Source of the DNA: Actinoplanes solisilvae
Lineage (GTDB): Bacteria; Actinomycetota; Actinomycetes; Mycobacteriales; Micromonosporaceae
Length of the DNA: 64,000 bases
Reading direction: 5' to 3'
NCBI RefSeq assembly: GCF_003999975.1
Contig: NZ_RJAC01000004.1
Coordinates: forward strand, 186,001 to 250,000
Shown: positions 7,076-15,495 of the stretch, one piece after another
How the letters are laid out: every line of letters starts with the position of its first letter
Position numbering within the stretch: the first letter of the stretch is position 1
Position numbers and translations under genes: made by a program
Notes under the pieces: generated by a model
The model's input: only the letters and a program-made list of their open reading frames with translations
What the model was told of the DNA's origin: nothing
Database searches by the model: none

Positions 7076-8029
7076 ATGAGATTGCTGATTCTGGGCGGGT
7101 CCGGTTTCGTGGGCCGTGCGGTCGCCGACGAGGGTGTGCGCCGGGGTTTCGATGTGACCGTGTTCAATCGGGGGTTGCGGGAGGCGCCGGCCGGGGTGTC
7201 GGTGCTGGTCGGGGACCGTCAAGGTGATCTGACGGCCCTGGGGGGCGGCACGTGGGACGCGGTGGTCGACACGTGGTCGGCCGAGGGTGAGGCGGTTCGG
7301 CGTACGGCGCAGTTGCTCAGCGGCCGGGCCGGGCATTACGCGTACGTGTCCAGCCGCTCGGTCTACACCGGTGCCTCTCCGAGGTCGGCGGAGGACGCGC
7401 CGGTCGTCGACGAGACCGAGCAGGGGTACGCCGGGGACAAGCGGCGCGGTGAGCTCGGCGCGGCGGTTTTCGACGGTCCGGTGCTGCTGGCGCGGGCCGG
7501 GTTGATTCTCGGCCCGTACGAGGACGTCGGCCGGCTGCCGTGGTGGCTGAACCGCCTCGCCCGCGGCGGGCCGACCCTGGCCCCCGGGCCGCGGGATCTG
7601 CCGTTGCAGTTCATCGACGTACGCGATCTGGCGAACTTCCTGCTCGGCACGGTCGGCCGGGACGGGCCGTTCGACCTGGTCAGCCGGCCCGGTCATACGA
7701 CGATGGGTGAGTTCCTCGAGATCGCGAACGAGGTGACCGGTGGGCGGGCCGAGCTGCGGTGGACGGCGCCGGAGGTGATCGAGGCGGCGGGGATCGAGCC
7801 GTGGACGCAGCTGCCGGTCTACCTGCCGCCGGGCGAGCTGCACGACTTTCTGCACGGTGGCGACACGAGTAAGGCGTACGCGAACGGTCTGGTCTGCCGG
7901 CCGGTGCGCGCGACGATCGAGGACACGTGGGCGTGGCTGACCGCCCTGCCCGGCGACGCGCCCCAGCGCGCCGACCGGGCCGTCAAGGGCTTGGACCCCG
8001 CGGTGGAGGCGAAGGTGTTAGACGAGTAG
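7076..8029 (+). CDS. NAD-dependent epimerase/dehydratase (SDR)
   Basis: A 317-aa extended short-chain dehydrogenase/reductase. The Rossmann motif is LILGGSGFVGRAV at the very N-terminus. A Tyr-rich AYVSSRSVY segment (about 100) stands where the family's catalytic Tyr region lies, but the canonical YxxxK is changed (GYAGDKRRGE is the nearest match), as in many atypical SDRs. No signal peptide. The fourth codon from the end is TTA, a rare leucine codon in high-GC actinobacteria, and it coincides with the TAA stop of the convergent dehydratase gene (12-bp overlap). Substrate unknown. Confidence 0.85.
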   Translation: MRLLILGGSGFVGRAVADEGVRRGFDVTVFNRGLREAPAGVSVLVGDRQGDLTALGGGTWDAVVDTWSAEGEAVRRTAQLLSGRAGHYAYVSSRSVYTGASPRSAEDAPVVDETEQGYAGDKRRGELGAAVFDGPVLLARAGLILGPYEDVGRLPWWLNRLARGGPTLAPGPRDLPLQFIDVRDLANFLLGTVGRDGPFDLVSRPGHTTMGEFLEIANEVTGGRAELRWTAPEVIEAAGIEPWTQLPVYLPPGELHDFLHGGDTSKAYANGLVCRPVRATIEDTWAWLTALPGDAPQRADRAVKGLDPAVEAKVLDE

Positions 8030-8968
8030 CTCGGCCAGGCGGGCCGCGCCGACGTTGCCGCCGGACAGGATCACCCCGATGCGGGCCGGCGGCGGGTTCA
8101 GGCGGCCGGACAGCAGGGCGGCCAGGCCGCTGGCCCCGCTGGGCTCGAGCACGATCTTCAGCCGGTCGACGGCGAAGCGCAACGCGTCGCGGATTTCCTC
8201 GTCGCTGACCAGCACGATCTCGTCGACGAGTTCCTTGTTGATCGAGAAGGTGAGTTCGCCGGGGGTGGGGGCGGCCTGCCCGTCGGCGATCGTGCGTGGC
8301 ACGGGGATCGTCACCCGCTCCCCCGCCGCCAGGGACAGGAACGTGTCGTTGCCGGCCTCGGGTTCGACGCCGACGACTCGGATGCCCGGCTGCACACCCT
8401 TGGCCGCGATGGCGCTGCCCGCGATGAGCCCGCCCCCGCCGACCGGGGTGAGGATCGCGTCGAGGTGCCCGGCCTCTTCGAGCAGTTCGAGGGCGGCGGT
8501 GCCCTGCCCGGCGATCACGTCGGGGTGCTCGTAGGGCGGGATCAGGGTCAGCCCGCGCTCGGCGGCGAGCCGGTCGCCGATCTGTTCACGGTTGCCGGTG
8601 TAGCGGTCGTAGGTGAGGATCTCGGCGCCGTAGCCGGCGACCGCGTCGAGCTTGGAGCGTGGCGTGTCTTCGGGCATGACGATGACGGCGTGGGTGCCGA
8701 GTTCGCGGGCCGACAGGGCGACCGCCTGCGCGTGGTTGCCCGACGAGTACGCCGCGATGCCGCGGGCGAGCTGCTCGGGGCCGAGTTTGCGGATGGCGTT
8801 GTAGGCGCCGCGGAACTTGAACGCCCCGATCCGCTGCAGGTTTTCGGCCTTCAGGTACACCTGGGCGCCGACGAGGGCGTCGAGGGTGCGCGAGCGCAGG
8901 ACCGGGGTGTGGTGGGCGACCCCCTCGATCCGCTTGGCGGCGTCGCGGACGTCCTGCAAGGTCACCAT
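8018..8968 (-). CDS. PLP-dependent threonine/serine dehydratase
   Basis: A 316-aa fold-type II PLP enzyme deaminating L-threonine (or serine) to the 2-keto acid. The Schiff-base Lys is K51 in GAFKFRGAYNA; the SSGNHAQAVAL loop and the glycine loop PVGGGGLIAG bind the cofactor phosphate. It lacks the C-terminal ACT regulatory domain of biosynthetic IlvA, so it is a short catabolic (TdcB-like) form or a serine racemase relative. The start is ATG 8968. It overlaps the epimerase end by 12 bp convergently, and the alpha/beta hydrolase diverges 45 bp away. Confidence 0.9.
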   Translation of the reverse strand: MVTLQDVRDAAKRIEGVAHHTPVLRSRTLDALVGAQVYLKAENLQRIGAFKFRGAYNAIRKLGPEQLARGIAAYSSGNHAQAVALSARELGTHAVIVMPEDTPRSKLDAVAGYGAEILTYDRYTGNREQIGDRLAAERGLTLIPPYEHPDVIAGQGTAALELLEEAGHLDAILTPVGGGGLIAGSAIAAKGVQPGIRVVGVEPEAGNDTFLSLAAGERVTIPVPRTIADGQAAPTPGELTFSINKELVDEIVLVSDEEIRDALRFAVDRLKIVLEPSGASGLAALLSGRLNPPPARIGVILSGGNVGAARLAELLV

Positions 8969-9013
8969 ATTTCGTTTCCCTTCCCACGCGGTGCGCCGAT
9001 AACGTGCGCGCCG

Positions 9014-9766
9014 ATGACGCTATCTCATGACTCCGACACTTCCGGGCGGCCGGTTCTGCTGCTGCACTCGACCGTCTGCGATCGCCGCCAGTGGGATCCG
9101 CAGATGGCCGCGCTCGCTGCGGCCGGGTTCCGGGCGGTCCGCTGTGACCTTCCCGGGTACGGCGACTCGCCGTACCCGGATGAGCTGTTCGACACCGCTG
9201 AGCTCGTTGTCGGCGTACTCGATGATCTCGGGATCGAAACGGCGGCCGTGGTCGGCTCATCGGGCGGTGGCCTGGTCGCCCTGGAGATCGCCGCCCGGTG
9301 GCCGCAGCGGGTGTCGTCGCTGGCGCTGCTGTGCACGGCGGCGCCCGGCATGTCGCCGAGCCCGGCCCTGCACGAGCTGTGGGAGCGCGAGGAGGCGCTG
9401 CTCGAAGCCGGCGATGTGGCCGCCGCGACCGACCTGAACGTGGCGACCTGGGTCGGGCCGCGCGCCGGCTCCGAGGCGCGGGCGCTGGTACGGCAGATGC
9501 AGCGGCACGCGTTCGAGGTGCAGCTCGCCGCCCCGCCGAACGCCGCGAAGGCATCCCCGCAGTGGGACCTGGCCACGATCACCGCGCCGGCCCTGCTCGT
9601 CTCCGGCGCTCACGACCTGCCCGACTTCGCCGCGATCGCCGCAGCACTGACATCCGTGTTGCCCGCGGCCCGGCACGTGTCGCTGGACTGGGCCGGGCAT
9701 CTGCCGAACCTGGAGGACCCGGCGCCGGTCAACGAGCTCCTGCTGGACCTGTTGCGCCGAGAATGA
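9014..9766 (+). CDS. Alpha/beta hydrolase
   Basis: A 250-aa hydrolase. The oxyanion-hole region is VLLLHSTVCDRRQWD, the nucleophile elbow is VGSSGGGL (Ser about residue 82), and the catalytic His is in SLDWAGHLPNLE near the end, with an acid in SGAHDLPD. No lid insertion or signal peptide. Substrate unknown; the sequence fits the general esterase/lactonase group. It is followed by two overlapping small genes (ATGA, GTGA) and probably forms an operon with them. Confidence 0.88.
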   Translation: MTLSHDSDTSGRPVLLLHSTVCDRRQWDPQMAALAAAGFRAVRCDLPGYGDSPYPDELFDTAELVVGVLDDLGIETAAVVGSSGGGLVALEIAARWPQRVSSLALLCTAAPGMSPSPALHELWEREEALLEAGDVAAATDLNVATWVGPRAGSEARALVRQMQRHAFEVQLAAPPNAAKASPQWDLATITAPALLVSGAHDLPDFAAIAAALTSVLPAARHVSLDWAGHLPNLEDPAPVNELLLDLLRRE

Positions 9767-9963
9767 ACGTCATGGACCTCGAAGATCTGCGCCTGTCGGT
9801 CTATCACCGCTTCGCCTGCACCGGCAGCGCACCGGCCCCGGCCGAGCTGGCCGTCGAACACGGCGTTTCCGTGGACGACGTGCGGGCCGGGCTGGCGGCG
9901 CCGGCCGCTGCCCGGCAGTACCTGCGCGCGTCCGGTCTGTCCGGCCCGTTCTGGGGTCTGTGA
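9763..9963 (+). CDS. Small helix-turn-helix-like protein
   Basis: A 66-aa protein, start overlapping the hydrolase stop (ATGA). The pattern LRLSVYHRFACTGSAPAPAE, then LAVEHGVSVDDVRAGLAA and ARQYL, matches the N-terminal winged-helix part found in alkylmercury-lyase-like proteins of actinobacteria, but the catalytic C-terminal domain is absent. It is either a stand-alone DNA-binding remnant or a shortened gene. It is translationally linked to both neighbours. Confidence 0.55.
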   Translation: MNVMDLEDLRLSVYHRFACTGSAPAPAELAVEHGVSVDDVRAGLAAPAAARQYLRASGLSGPFWGL

Positions 9964-10460
9964 CGATGCCCGTACTGCAGCGGTTGAACGCCGGTCACGC
10001 CCCTGCGGTCCTCGCGTTCGAGCTGGCCAACCGCGCCTGGTTCGCCGCCTCGATCAGCGACCGCGGCGACGACTACTTCACCGAGTTCCCCGACCGGCAC
10101 AACGCCCTGCTGGCCGAGCAGCGGGCCGGGGTGTGCGCCTTCTACGTGCTGGTCGCAGACGACGCGGTGCTGGGCCGGTTCAACCTGTTCGACATCGGCA
10201 ATCACAGCGCGACCCTCGGCTACCGGATGGCCGAACACGCCTGCGGCCGGGGCCTGGCCACCGCAACCGTCCGCGACCTGTGCGGCCTGGCCGCGACCGA
10301 GTACGGCCTGCGCCGGCTACGAGCAGCCGCCGCCGACCGCAACATCGCCTCCCGCCGCGTGCTGACCAAGGCCGGTTTCGTGCCGACCGGCCCGGCCAGC
10401 CCCGGCGGCCAGCCGGGCACCTGGTTCGAACGCAACCTCACGGCGGCGGAGTGGCGTTGA
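9960..10460 (+). CDS. GNAT N-acetyltransferase (RimJ/RimL type)
   Basis: A 164-166-aa acetyltransferase. The motif A region is ATLGYRMAEHACGRGLATAT (Arg/Gly-rich acetyl-CoA loop), followed by GLRRLRAAAADRNIASRRVL and the KAGFVPTGP end typical of RimJ/RimL-type N-terminal acetyltransferases. The start is GTG 9960, overlapping the previous stop (GTGA), or ATG 9966. It is the last gene of the hydrolase operon and converges with the eCIS operon 75 bp away; that gap holds no recognisable gene. Confidence 0.88.
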   Translation: MTMPVLQRLNAGHAPAVLAFELANRAWFAASISDRGDDYFTEFPDRHNALLAEQRAGVCAFYVLVADDAVLGRFNLFDIGNHSATLGYRMAEHACGRGLATATVRDLCGLAATEYGLRRLRAAAADRNIASRRVLTKAGFVPTGPASPGGQPGTWFERNLTAAEWR

Positions 10461-10534
10461 GAGGCGGGCGCAGCAGATCGGCAGTCAGCGACCGGACGTC
10501 CGCGTCCGGGTCGACAGGCGCCACGCTCAGCAGG

Positions 10535-12136
10535 TCAGGGCCGTGCTCGGCCGCGGGTGCCCGGCGGGGCCGGGCACAGCGGGTCGTCGGGCTTGGTCTC
10601 CGGCTCGCCGGGCTCGGGGTCGGCGGCGCCGGACGGGTCGACCGCGGCCAGCAGATCCTGCATCATCGCCGGGTCGAAGACCGGGGTCGGTACGCCGTCG
10701 ACGTCGGCGCGGGCGTCGTCGAGGGCCTTGGTGACGCCGACCGAGCCGAGGACCGCGTCCAGGTCGTGCTGGTCGGCCACCGGCGGGTCGGAGCTGTCGT
10801 CGGCGGGCAGGTTGCCCAGGGTGCCGCCGGTAGTGAAGTGGGTCTCCAGCAGTTCGAACGCCTCGACCAGCGGGGGCAGGCAGAACCGCAGCGCGAGCAT
10901 CCACCACAGCTGGAACAGGAACACCACGATCGGCAGGAACAGCAGGAAGACGAAGAAGCCGACGATGATGAACAGCTCGAACGCGAACACGCAGATCCGC
11001 TCGGCCTCACCGACCGGTTTGACGGCCGGTTTGGGGACGCCGTCGAACGGGTTGAAGTGCATCTGCGAGCCGGGCGGGCTGGTCACCGCCACCCCGCCCG
11101 GCCCGGGTGGGCGCCCGGCGCGGGCGGCGAGCGTACGCAGGTCGGGCAGTTTGACGGCGACCTTGTGGTTCTTGGTGCCGTCCGGGTCGAAGACGGCGGC
11201 CAGCCGGAACGGTTCGGTCGGCTCGCTCCACGAGATCTTCGGCGGGCAGTGTTCGTGACCGGGTTCCGGGTTCCGGCGGGCGAAACAGTTGATCTCGTAG
11301 ATGGCGTGGTCGTCGAGCCGTGGTGTCCCTTCGCGGTCCATGTCGGCCGAGTAGGTCGGCACCAGGCCGAACCACAGTGACCGGGTCCGCGCCGGCGGGC
11401 AGTCCTGTTCGCGCGGCGGTAGCCGCCACATCGGGATCTCGAGTTCGTGGTCGGTCTCGCCGGCCGGTGCCGGCGTGCCGGCGGTGCGCCAGTGTCCGCC
11501 GGCCGCGCCGACCATCCAGGCCTCGGTGGTGCTGTCGACGGTGATGCCGGCGAGTTCGTCGGCGTGGGCGGTCTCGAAGCCGCGGCGGGCGGCGAGGTCG
11601 GCCCAGAGCACGTCGGGCAGGTCACCGCCGCGCAGGCCGCCGGGCTGGGTGCCTGGTTGCTGGGCCTTGAGCAGGTCGCCGGCCATCTGGCGGGCCAGGC
11701 GGCGCACCTGCAGGACGGGCGCGTCGACGGTGGTGCGGCGGCGGCGCAGGACCATGCCGACCTCGATACCTTCGGCGTCGCCGGCTCGGGGCAGGCCGGG
11801 CACGTCGCAGAACAGTTCGACGACGATGACGTAGAAGCGGTCGTGGGTCGGCTGGTACAGCTTGCGCAGCTGGGAACGGACGAGGGTGTGGGTGGCGAAG
11901 CGGGCCCGCCCGGTTCCGGGGCCGGGCGTGGCGGCCACCGGGACCGGATAGGACCAGACGTCATCGCCGAGGTCGTCGAATCTGGTCGAGTCGCGTGGGT
12001 CGGTGAACAGCCGCTCGACGAAGTCGTCGGTCTCGTACTTCTGGATGGCCGGGCGCCGGGCCCGCGGGTCCAGCAGGCTGTACTGGCCGCGTTCGCGGAC
12101 GTACCAGGGTGCGCGCAGGGCGTACGGGTGATCCAT
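10535..12136 (-). CDS. eCIS-locus protein with a hydrophobic transmembrane block
   Basis: A 533-aa protein and last gene of the eCIS structural operon, 6 nt after the spike gene. Residues 1-370 are soluble and rich in Trp, Arg and Pro, with an early YALRAPWYVRERGQYSL segment. A strongly hydrophobic block follows at about 385-425 (ELFIIVGFFVFLLFLPIVV, then FLFQLWWMLALRF), enough for one or two membrane helices. The C-terminus is acidic and Pro-rich. No enzyme motif is seen. Phage and Afp/PVC particles do not need a membrane gene, but cytosolic actinobacterial CIS have a membrane protein linked to docking and firing, so this is a candidate anchor. That role is inferred from context and topology only. 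Confidence 0.65.
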   Translation of the reverse strand: MDHPYALRAPWYVRERGQYSLLDPRARRPAIQKYETDDFVERLFTDPRDSTRFDDLGDDVWSYPVPVAATPGPGTGRARFATHTLVRSQLRKLYQPTHDRFYVIVVELFCDVPGLPRAGDAEGIEVGMVLRRRRTTVDAPVLQVRRLARQMAGDLLKAQQPGTQPGGLRGGDLPDVLWADLAARRGFETAHADELAGITVDSTTEAWMVGAAGGHWRTAGTPAPAGETDHELEIPMWRLPPREQDCPPARTRSLWFGLVPTYSADMDREGTPRLDDHAIYEINCFARRNPEPGHEHCPPKISWSEPTEPFRLAAVFDPDGTKNHKVAVKLPDLRTLAARAGRPPGPGGVAVTSPPGSQMHFNPFDGVPKPAVKPVGEAERICVFAFELFIIVGFFVFLLFLPIVVFLFQLWWMLALRFCLPPLVEAFELLETHFTTGGTLGNLPADDSSDPPVADQHDLDAVLGSVGVTKALDDARADVDGVPTPVFDPAMMQDLLAAVDPSGAADPEPGEPETKPDDPLCPAPPGTRGRARP

Positions 12137-12142
12137 CGGTCC

Positions 12143-12814
12143 TCACAGGAAGTTTCCGGCGCCGGTGGTGTAGACCGGCGAGCTGATCGCCGCGTCAGCC
12201 TTCAGGGCCAGGCATTTGACGACGCCGGTGAAGGTGGAGACCGCCGCTGTGACTTTCACCTGGGGTGCGGTGATCTCGACCTCGGACGCGGTGATCTCGA
12301 CGCCGCCGCGGCTGTTGAGGCGGATCACCGTGGTCTTGTTGGAGTGCTGCACGGTGATCTGCTGCACCGAGTCGTCCAGGACGACCTGGTGCCCGGAGCT
12401 CATCGTGATGCTGACCTTCGAACGGCCCTGGGTGTCGTCGAACTCGAGTTTGCTCTTGGCCCGCGAGCGCAGGACCCGGATGTTGTTGGTCTCCTGCGGG
12501 TCGAACGGGCGGTCCTTGTGCCGGTGCCAGGCCGCGCCGAGGATGTAGGGCCGGGTGAGGATGCCCGCCTCGAACGCGACGACGACGTGACTGTTACGGG
12601 CCGGCATGATTTGCAGGCCCTGGTCGTCGTCGGCGTACGGGCTGCACAGGGTCGCCCAGGGCCGGACCCGTTTGTTGCCGTCGGCGCCGAGCCACGGGAA
12701 CCGTAACTGGACCCGGCCGAGCTTCTGCGGGTCACCGGCGATGCGGGTGACCACGGCCGGGTAGACGCCGAAGTAGCCGGGGGCGGCGCCGTCGGCGGGG
12801 GTCGGGAGACTCAT
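12143..12814 (-). CDS. eCIS baseplate spike protein, gpV/gp5-like
   Basis: A 223-aa protein with an N-terminal OB-fold of the phage baseplate assembly protein V/gp5/VgrG type: YFGVYPAVVTRIAGDPQ, KLGRVQLRFPWLG and the NSHVVVAFEAGILTRPYILG stretch. The C-terminus is a series of short beta repeats (VEITASEVEITAPQVKVTAA), the form of the triple-stranded beta-helix needle. It forms the central spike on the tail tube that pierces the target. Its start overlaps the gpD-like gene stop by one base (TGATG). Together the two genes equal one VgrG/Afp8. Confidence 0.9.
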   Translation of the reverse strand: MSLPTPADGAAPGYFGVYPAVVTRIAGDPQKLGRVQLRFPWLGADGNKRVRPWATLCSPYADDDQGLQIMPARNSHVVVAFEAGILTRPYILGAAWHRHKDRPFDPQETNNIRVLRSRAKSKLEFDDTQGRSKVSITMSSGHQVVLDDSVQQITVQHSNKTTVIRLNSRGGVEITASEVEITAPQVKVTAAVSTFTGVVKCLALKADAAISSPVYTTGAGNFL

Positions 12815-13899
12815 CAGCTGACCTCGTTCACGATCGGGCGTTCGGCGTCGAAGTGGGTGCGGAACCCGCTGACGACGTCGAACGTGTGCGTCACCCGGGT
12901 CACGTAGTAGCCGCCGCCGTCGAATGACGGCCCGACCGACTCCAGCCGTAGCCGGCTGCCGACGACCATGTCGGCGGTGCCGCGGGTGACCCCGGTGGCG
13001 GTCACGAACTGCCGGGCCCGGCGCAGCATCTCGGCTTTCGCCCAGGCTTCGGCCTGCGCGGTGGTGTGCGGGACCTCCCGGATCCGGAAGGTGACGCTGG
13101 GTCCGAGCGCGTCCTTGACCAGGGCCGGGCCGTTACGGCCGCCGCTGACTTCGGCCTCGATCACCTCACGGCCGGCGCCGGCGTCGATGATCTCGTCGCC
13201 GCGGGCGCTGAACCCGCAGACCCGCACCTCGTGGCGCTGGTGGGACAGGTCGGCGCACAGCCGCAGCGAGATGACGTCGGCCGGGTACGACAGGATCAGC
13301 GACGGTGCGTCACGTTCGGTGCGGGGCTGGAAGTGCAGGGTCCGGCCGGTGCACCAGATCTCCGCCTGGATCAGCCGCGCGCGTTCGCGCAGGAACGCCA
13401 GGTCGCTCTGGTTGAGTTGCTGCACCAGGTCGTACGTGGGTCCGCCGCCGAACACGTCCGCGTCGAGGTGGTGCGCGGTCGCGATCTCCTGCGCCATCGC
13501 GCCGTCGGTGACGTCGGCGAAGGTGCGCAGGCCGCGGCTCATCCGCAGCCGCATCAGCGCGTCCTCGGCGTGCACGACGACGACCAGCGGTTGCGGGTCG
13601 TCCAGGACCGCCTCGACGGCCGAGACGACACCGTCGAACACGAAACGCTGCTCGGTGTCCGGCCCGATGCTGACCTTGATCGTCTTGGCCAGGTCGACGG
13701 TGCGCCCGTCGAGGTGCAGCCCCCGCCCGGGTGGCCCGGTCGCGCCCGCGCCGGTGGCCAGGAAGTGGGCCTGCAGGGTGCGCAGCCCTTCGACGCCCTC
13801 GCTGACCTCCAGACGTACGCAGTCACGGCCGAGGTCACGCACGAGCTGACCGTCGACGGTGAACACCGGGCTGGTGGCGGCAAGCGCCGGTTCAGTCAT
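12814..13899 (-). CDS. eCIS late control/gpD-like hub protein
   Basis: A 361-aa protein corresponding to the gp27-like hub half of VgrG/Afp8. The order of segments fits: LVRDLGRDCVRLEVSEG at the start, VFDGVVSAVEAVL, the helical QQLNQSDLAFLRERARLI segment diagnostic of phage late-control protein D, and a C-terminal GSRLRLESVGPSF...YYVTRVTHTFD barrel. It connects the tube to the spike and baseplate. Its stop overlaps the spike start, and its start overlaps the small upstream gene by 8 bp, so translation is probably coupled. Confidence 0.9.
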   Translation of the reverse strand: MTEPALAATSPVFTVDGQLVRDLGRDCVRLEVSEGVEGLRTLQAHFLATGAGATGPPGRGLHLDGRTVDLAKTIKVSIGPDTEQRFVFDGVVSAVEAVLDDPQPLVVVVHAEDALMRLRMSRGLRTFADVTDGAMAQEIATAHHLDADVFGGGPTYDLVQQLNQSDLAFLRERARLIQAEIWCTGRTLHFQPRTERDAPSLILSYPADVISLRLCADLSHQRHEVRVCGFSARGDEIIDAGAGREVIEAEVSGGRNGPALVKDALGPSVTFRIREVPHTTAQAEAWAKAEMLRRARQFVTATGVTRGTADMVVGSRLRLESVGPSFDGGGYYVTRVTHTFDVVSGFRTHFDAERPIVNEVS

Positions 13900-14080
13900 C
13901 GAAGTTCTCCGCGCGGACCCGGCGGGCCAGATGTTCGGCGCGGCGGCGGGCGGCGCGCCATTGCTGTTCGGTGACGCCGGGCGGCTGCGGGCCCGGTTCC
14001 GGTGTGGGCGGTCCCGGTGCGGCCGTGCTGTCCTGCACGACGCTGGTGTGCATCTCGCCGACCATGACGCTCACGTGCAT
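13892..14080 (-). CDS. Small DUF5908-like eCIS peptide
   Basis: A 62-aa protein between the LysM tube protein and the hub: beta-like start (MHVSVMVGEMHTSVVQ), Pro-rich linker and charged helix (WRAARRRAEHLARRVRAE). Short proteins of this size and place (DUF5908-type) recur in eCIS operons; the match is by position and shape, not by clear motif. It overlaps both neighbours (10 and 8 bp), which supports it being real. Role unknown. Confidence 0.6.
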   Translation of the reverse strand: MHVSVMVGEMHTSVVQDSTAAPGPPTPEPGPQPPGVTEQQWRAARRRAEHLARRVRAENFDD

Positions 14081-15495
14081 TCACCTCCCGGTCTCCAGCG
14101 CATCGTGCGGGGCCGGGCGTCACGGCGGCGTTGCTGTTCACCGGCGGCCGGTGGCAGCTGTTCCCACGGCGCCGACCCGGCCCGGTCGGCGGTGGGTGTC
14201 TCCTGCGGCCGGGCCCGGGCGGCCACGCTGCGCCGGCCGCCGGCCTCGCTGTCGGCCAGGGTGGGCGCGTTGGCGCGGGCCCGCAGCGGGACGGCCCGGC
14301 CGTACCCCAGGGCGCGCCGGTCGATCTGCGGTGGCGTGGTGACCGCCCGGGACCCGGCCGACGCGGCGCCCGGCGGTGGGCGGGGCAGCCCGGCCGGTGG
14401 CGGCGGCGTGCCGGTGGGACCGGCCGGGGCGGGGGTGGCGAACGCCGATCGGGCCTGCGCGACGGCGGCGCCGGCCTGCCCGGCCCGCACGACGTCGAGG
14501 GAACGCTGGATGCCTCCGCCGGCGGCGAGCAGGAAACCGGCTGTCGTGCCCGCCTCGCGGCCGGGCTGCCCGCCGCCGGCCGCCCCGGTGATCGACCCGA
14601 TGAAGGACCCGCCGATCGACCCGCCGGTGAGCACGTCGAAGGCACCGCCGGGCGAGGTGTCCGGGCCGAGGCCGAGGGCGGCCGACAGTTCCGCGCCGGC
14701 CGAGATGCCGGCACCGGCGGCGAACCCGGCCGACACGCCGATGCCGCCCGCGCCGTCGATCTCGGCGCCCAGCTCGACCTGCGCCCCGGCGCCGAGTTCG
14801 AACGGGTTGTCGAGGTTGTTCATCAGCGAACGCCAGGCCGACGGGTCCTTGCCCAGACCGGCCAGCACGTCCGGGGCGCTCGCCCGGTCGTTGACGGTGA
14901 CGACCCGATCGCGGGTGCTGGTGCCGCTGGTGCCCGGTCCGCTGCGTTTCGGGCTGCCACCCGGATCGGTCGCGGTGGCGGCGTCGCGTTTGCCGGCGCC
15001 CTTGTCGTTGCCTTCCAGCTGCAGGTCCTGCTCGCTGATGGTCACGCTCAGCTTGGCCCGCAGCGGGGTGCCGTCGGCGGCGAAGTAGTCCAGGTCCTCC
15101 GAGACCCGGTCCATGATCCCGTTGAACGTGAACGTGCCCCACTTGAACTGGACCCTGGGCGGCGGGTCGGCCGAGCCGGGCGGCTGTTCGACGAACTTGC
15201 GGATCTCGGCGGTCCTGACCCGTACGTCGGCGGGGTGGTCGAGGCTGCCCTCCTCGGCGGTGTCGAACTCCAGGTCGAAGCTGAGGGTGGCCGGCTCGGT
15301 CGACGGGGTGGTGCGCTTGGCCGTCTTGACGGTCGCGCCGCCCTTGCTGACGTTGTTGCGCCGTTCCAGCTTCAGCGACGTGGGATTGAACTGGACGGTG
15401 ACCACCGGCCCGGCCGGCGTGACCTTGGCCTTCTTGTCCTTGGGTCCGCCCTTGACGTCGTCCAGGCGTTGCAGGGTCGCCGGTACGAAGATCAT
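14071..15495 (-). CDS. CIS tube-initiator protein with LysM-like domain (Afp7 type)
   Basis: A 474-aa protein. The N-terminal domain (about 1-190) is of the contractile-injection-system tube family: VTVQFNPTSLKLERRNN, then TLSFDLEFDTAEEGS and PPRVQFKWGTFTFNGIM. It is followed by a LysM-like fold (about 235-280: DRASAPDVLAGLGKDPSAWR, then LMNNLDNPFELGAGAQVEL). The rest is a Gly/Ala/Pro-rich low-complexity tail of about 190 residues. In Afp/PVC particles such proteins join the tube to the spike complex. ATG 15495 is chosen because it overlaps the preceding gene as ATGA; the reading frame further upstream is an out-of-frame shadow. Confidence 0.88.
   Translation of the reverse strand: MIFVPATLQRLDDVKGGPKDKKAKVTPAGPVVTVQFNPTSLKLERRNNVSKGGATVKTAKRTTPSTEPATLSFDLEFDTAEEGSLDHPADVRVRTAEIRKFVEQPPGSADPPPRVQFKWGTFTFNGIMDRVSEDLDYFAADGTPLRAKLSVTISEQDLQLEGNDKGAGKRDAATATDPGGSPKRSGPGTSGTSTRDRVVTVNDRASAPDVLAGLGKDPSAWRSLMNNLDNPFELGAGAQVELGAEIDGAGGIGVSAGFAAGAGISAGAELSAALGLGPDTSPGGAFDVLTGGSIGGSFIGSITGAAGGGQPGREAGTTAGFLLAAGGGIQRSLDVVRAGQAGAAVAQARSAFATPAPAGPTGTPPPPAGLPRPPPGAASAGSRAVTTPPQIDRRALGYGRAVPLRARANAPTLADSEAGGRRSVAARARPQETPTADRAGSAPWEQLPPAAGEQQRRRDARPRTMRWRPGGECT

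Noticed and set aside
10461..10534. Short minus-strand frame (VAPVDPDADVRSLTADLLRP) as the true end of the membrane eCIS gene by frameshift
   Set aside because: The 533-aa frame ends cleanly and nothing shows that the extra segment belongs to it; the gap is only 75 bp.
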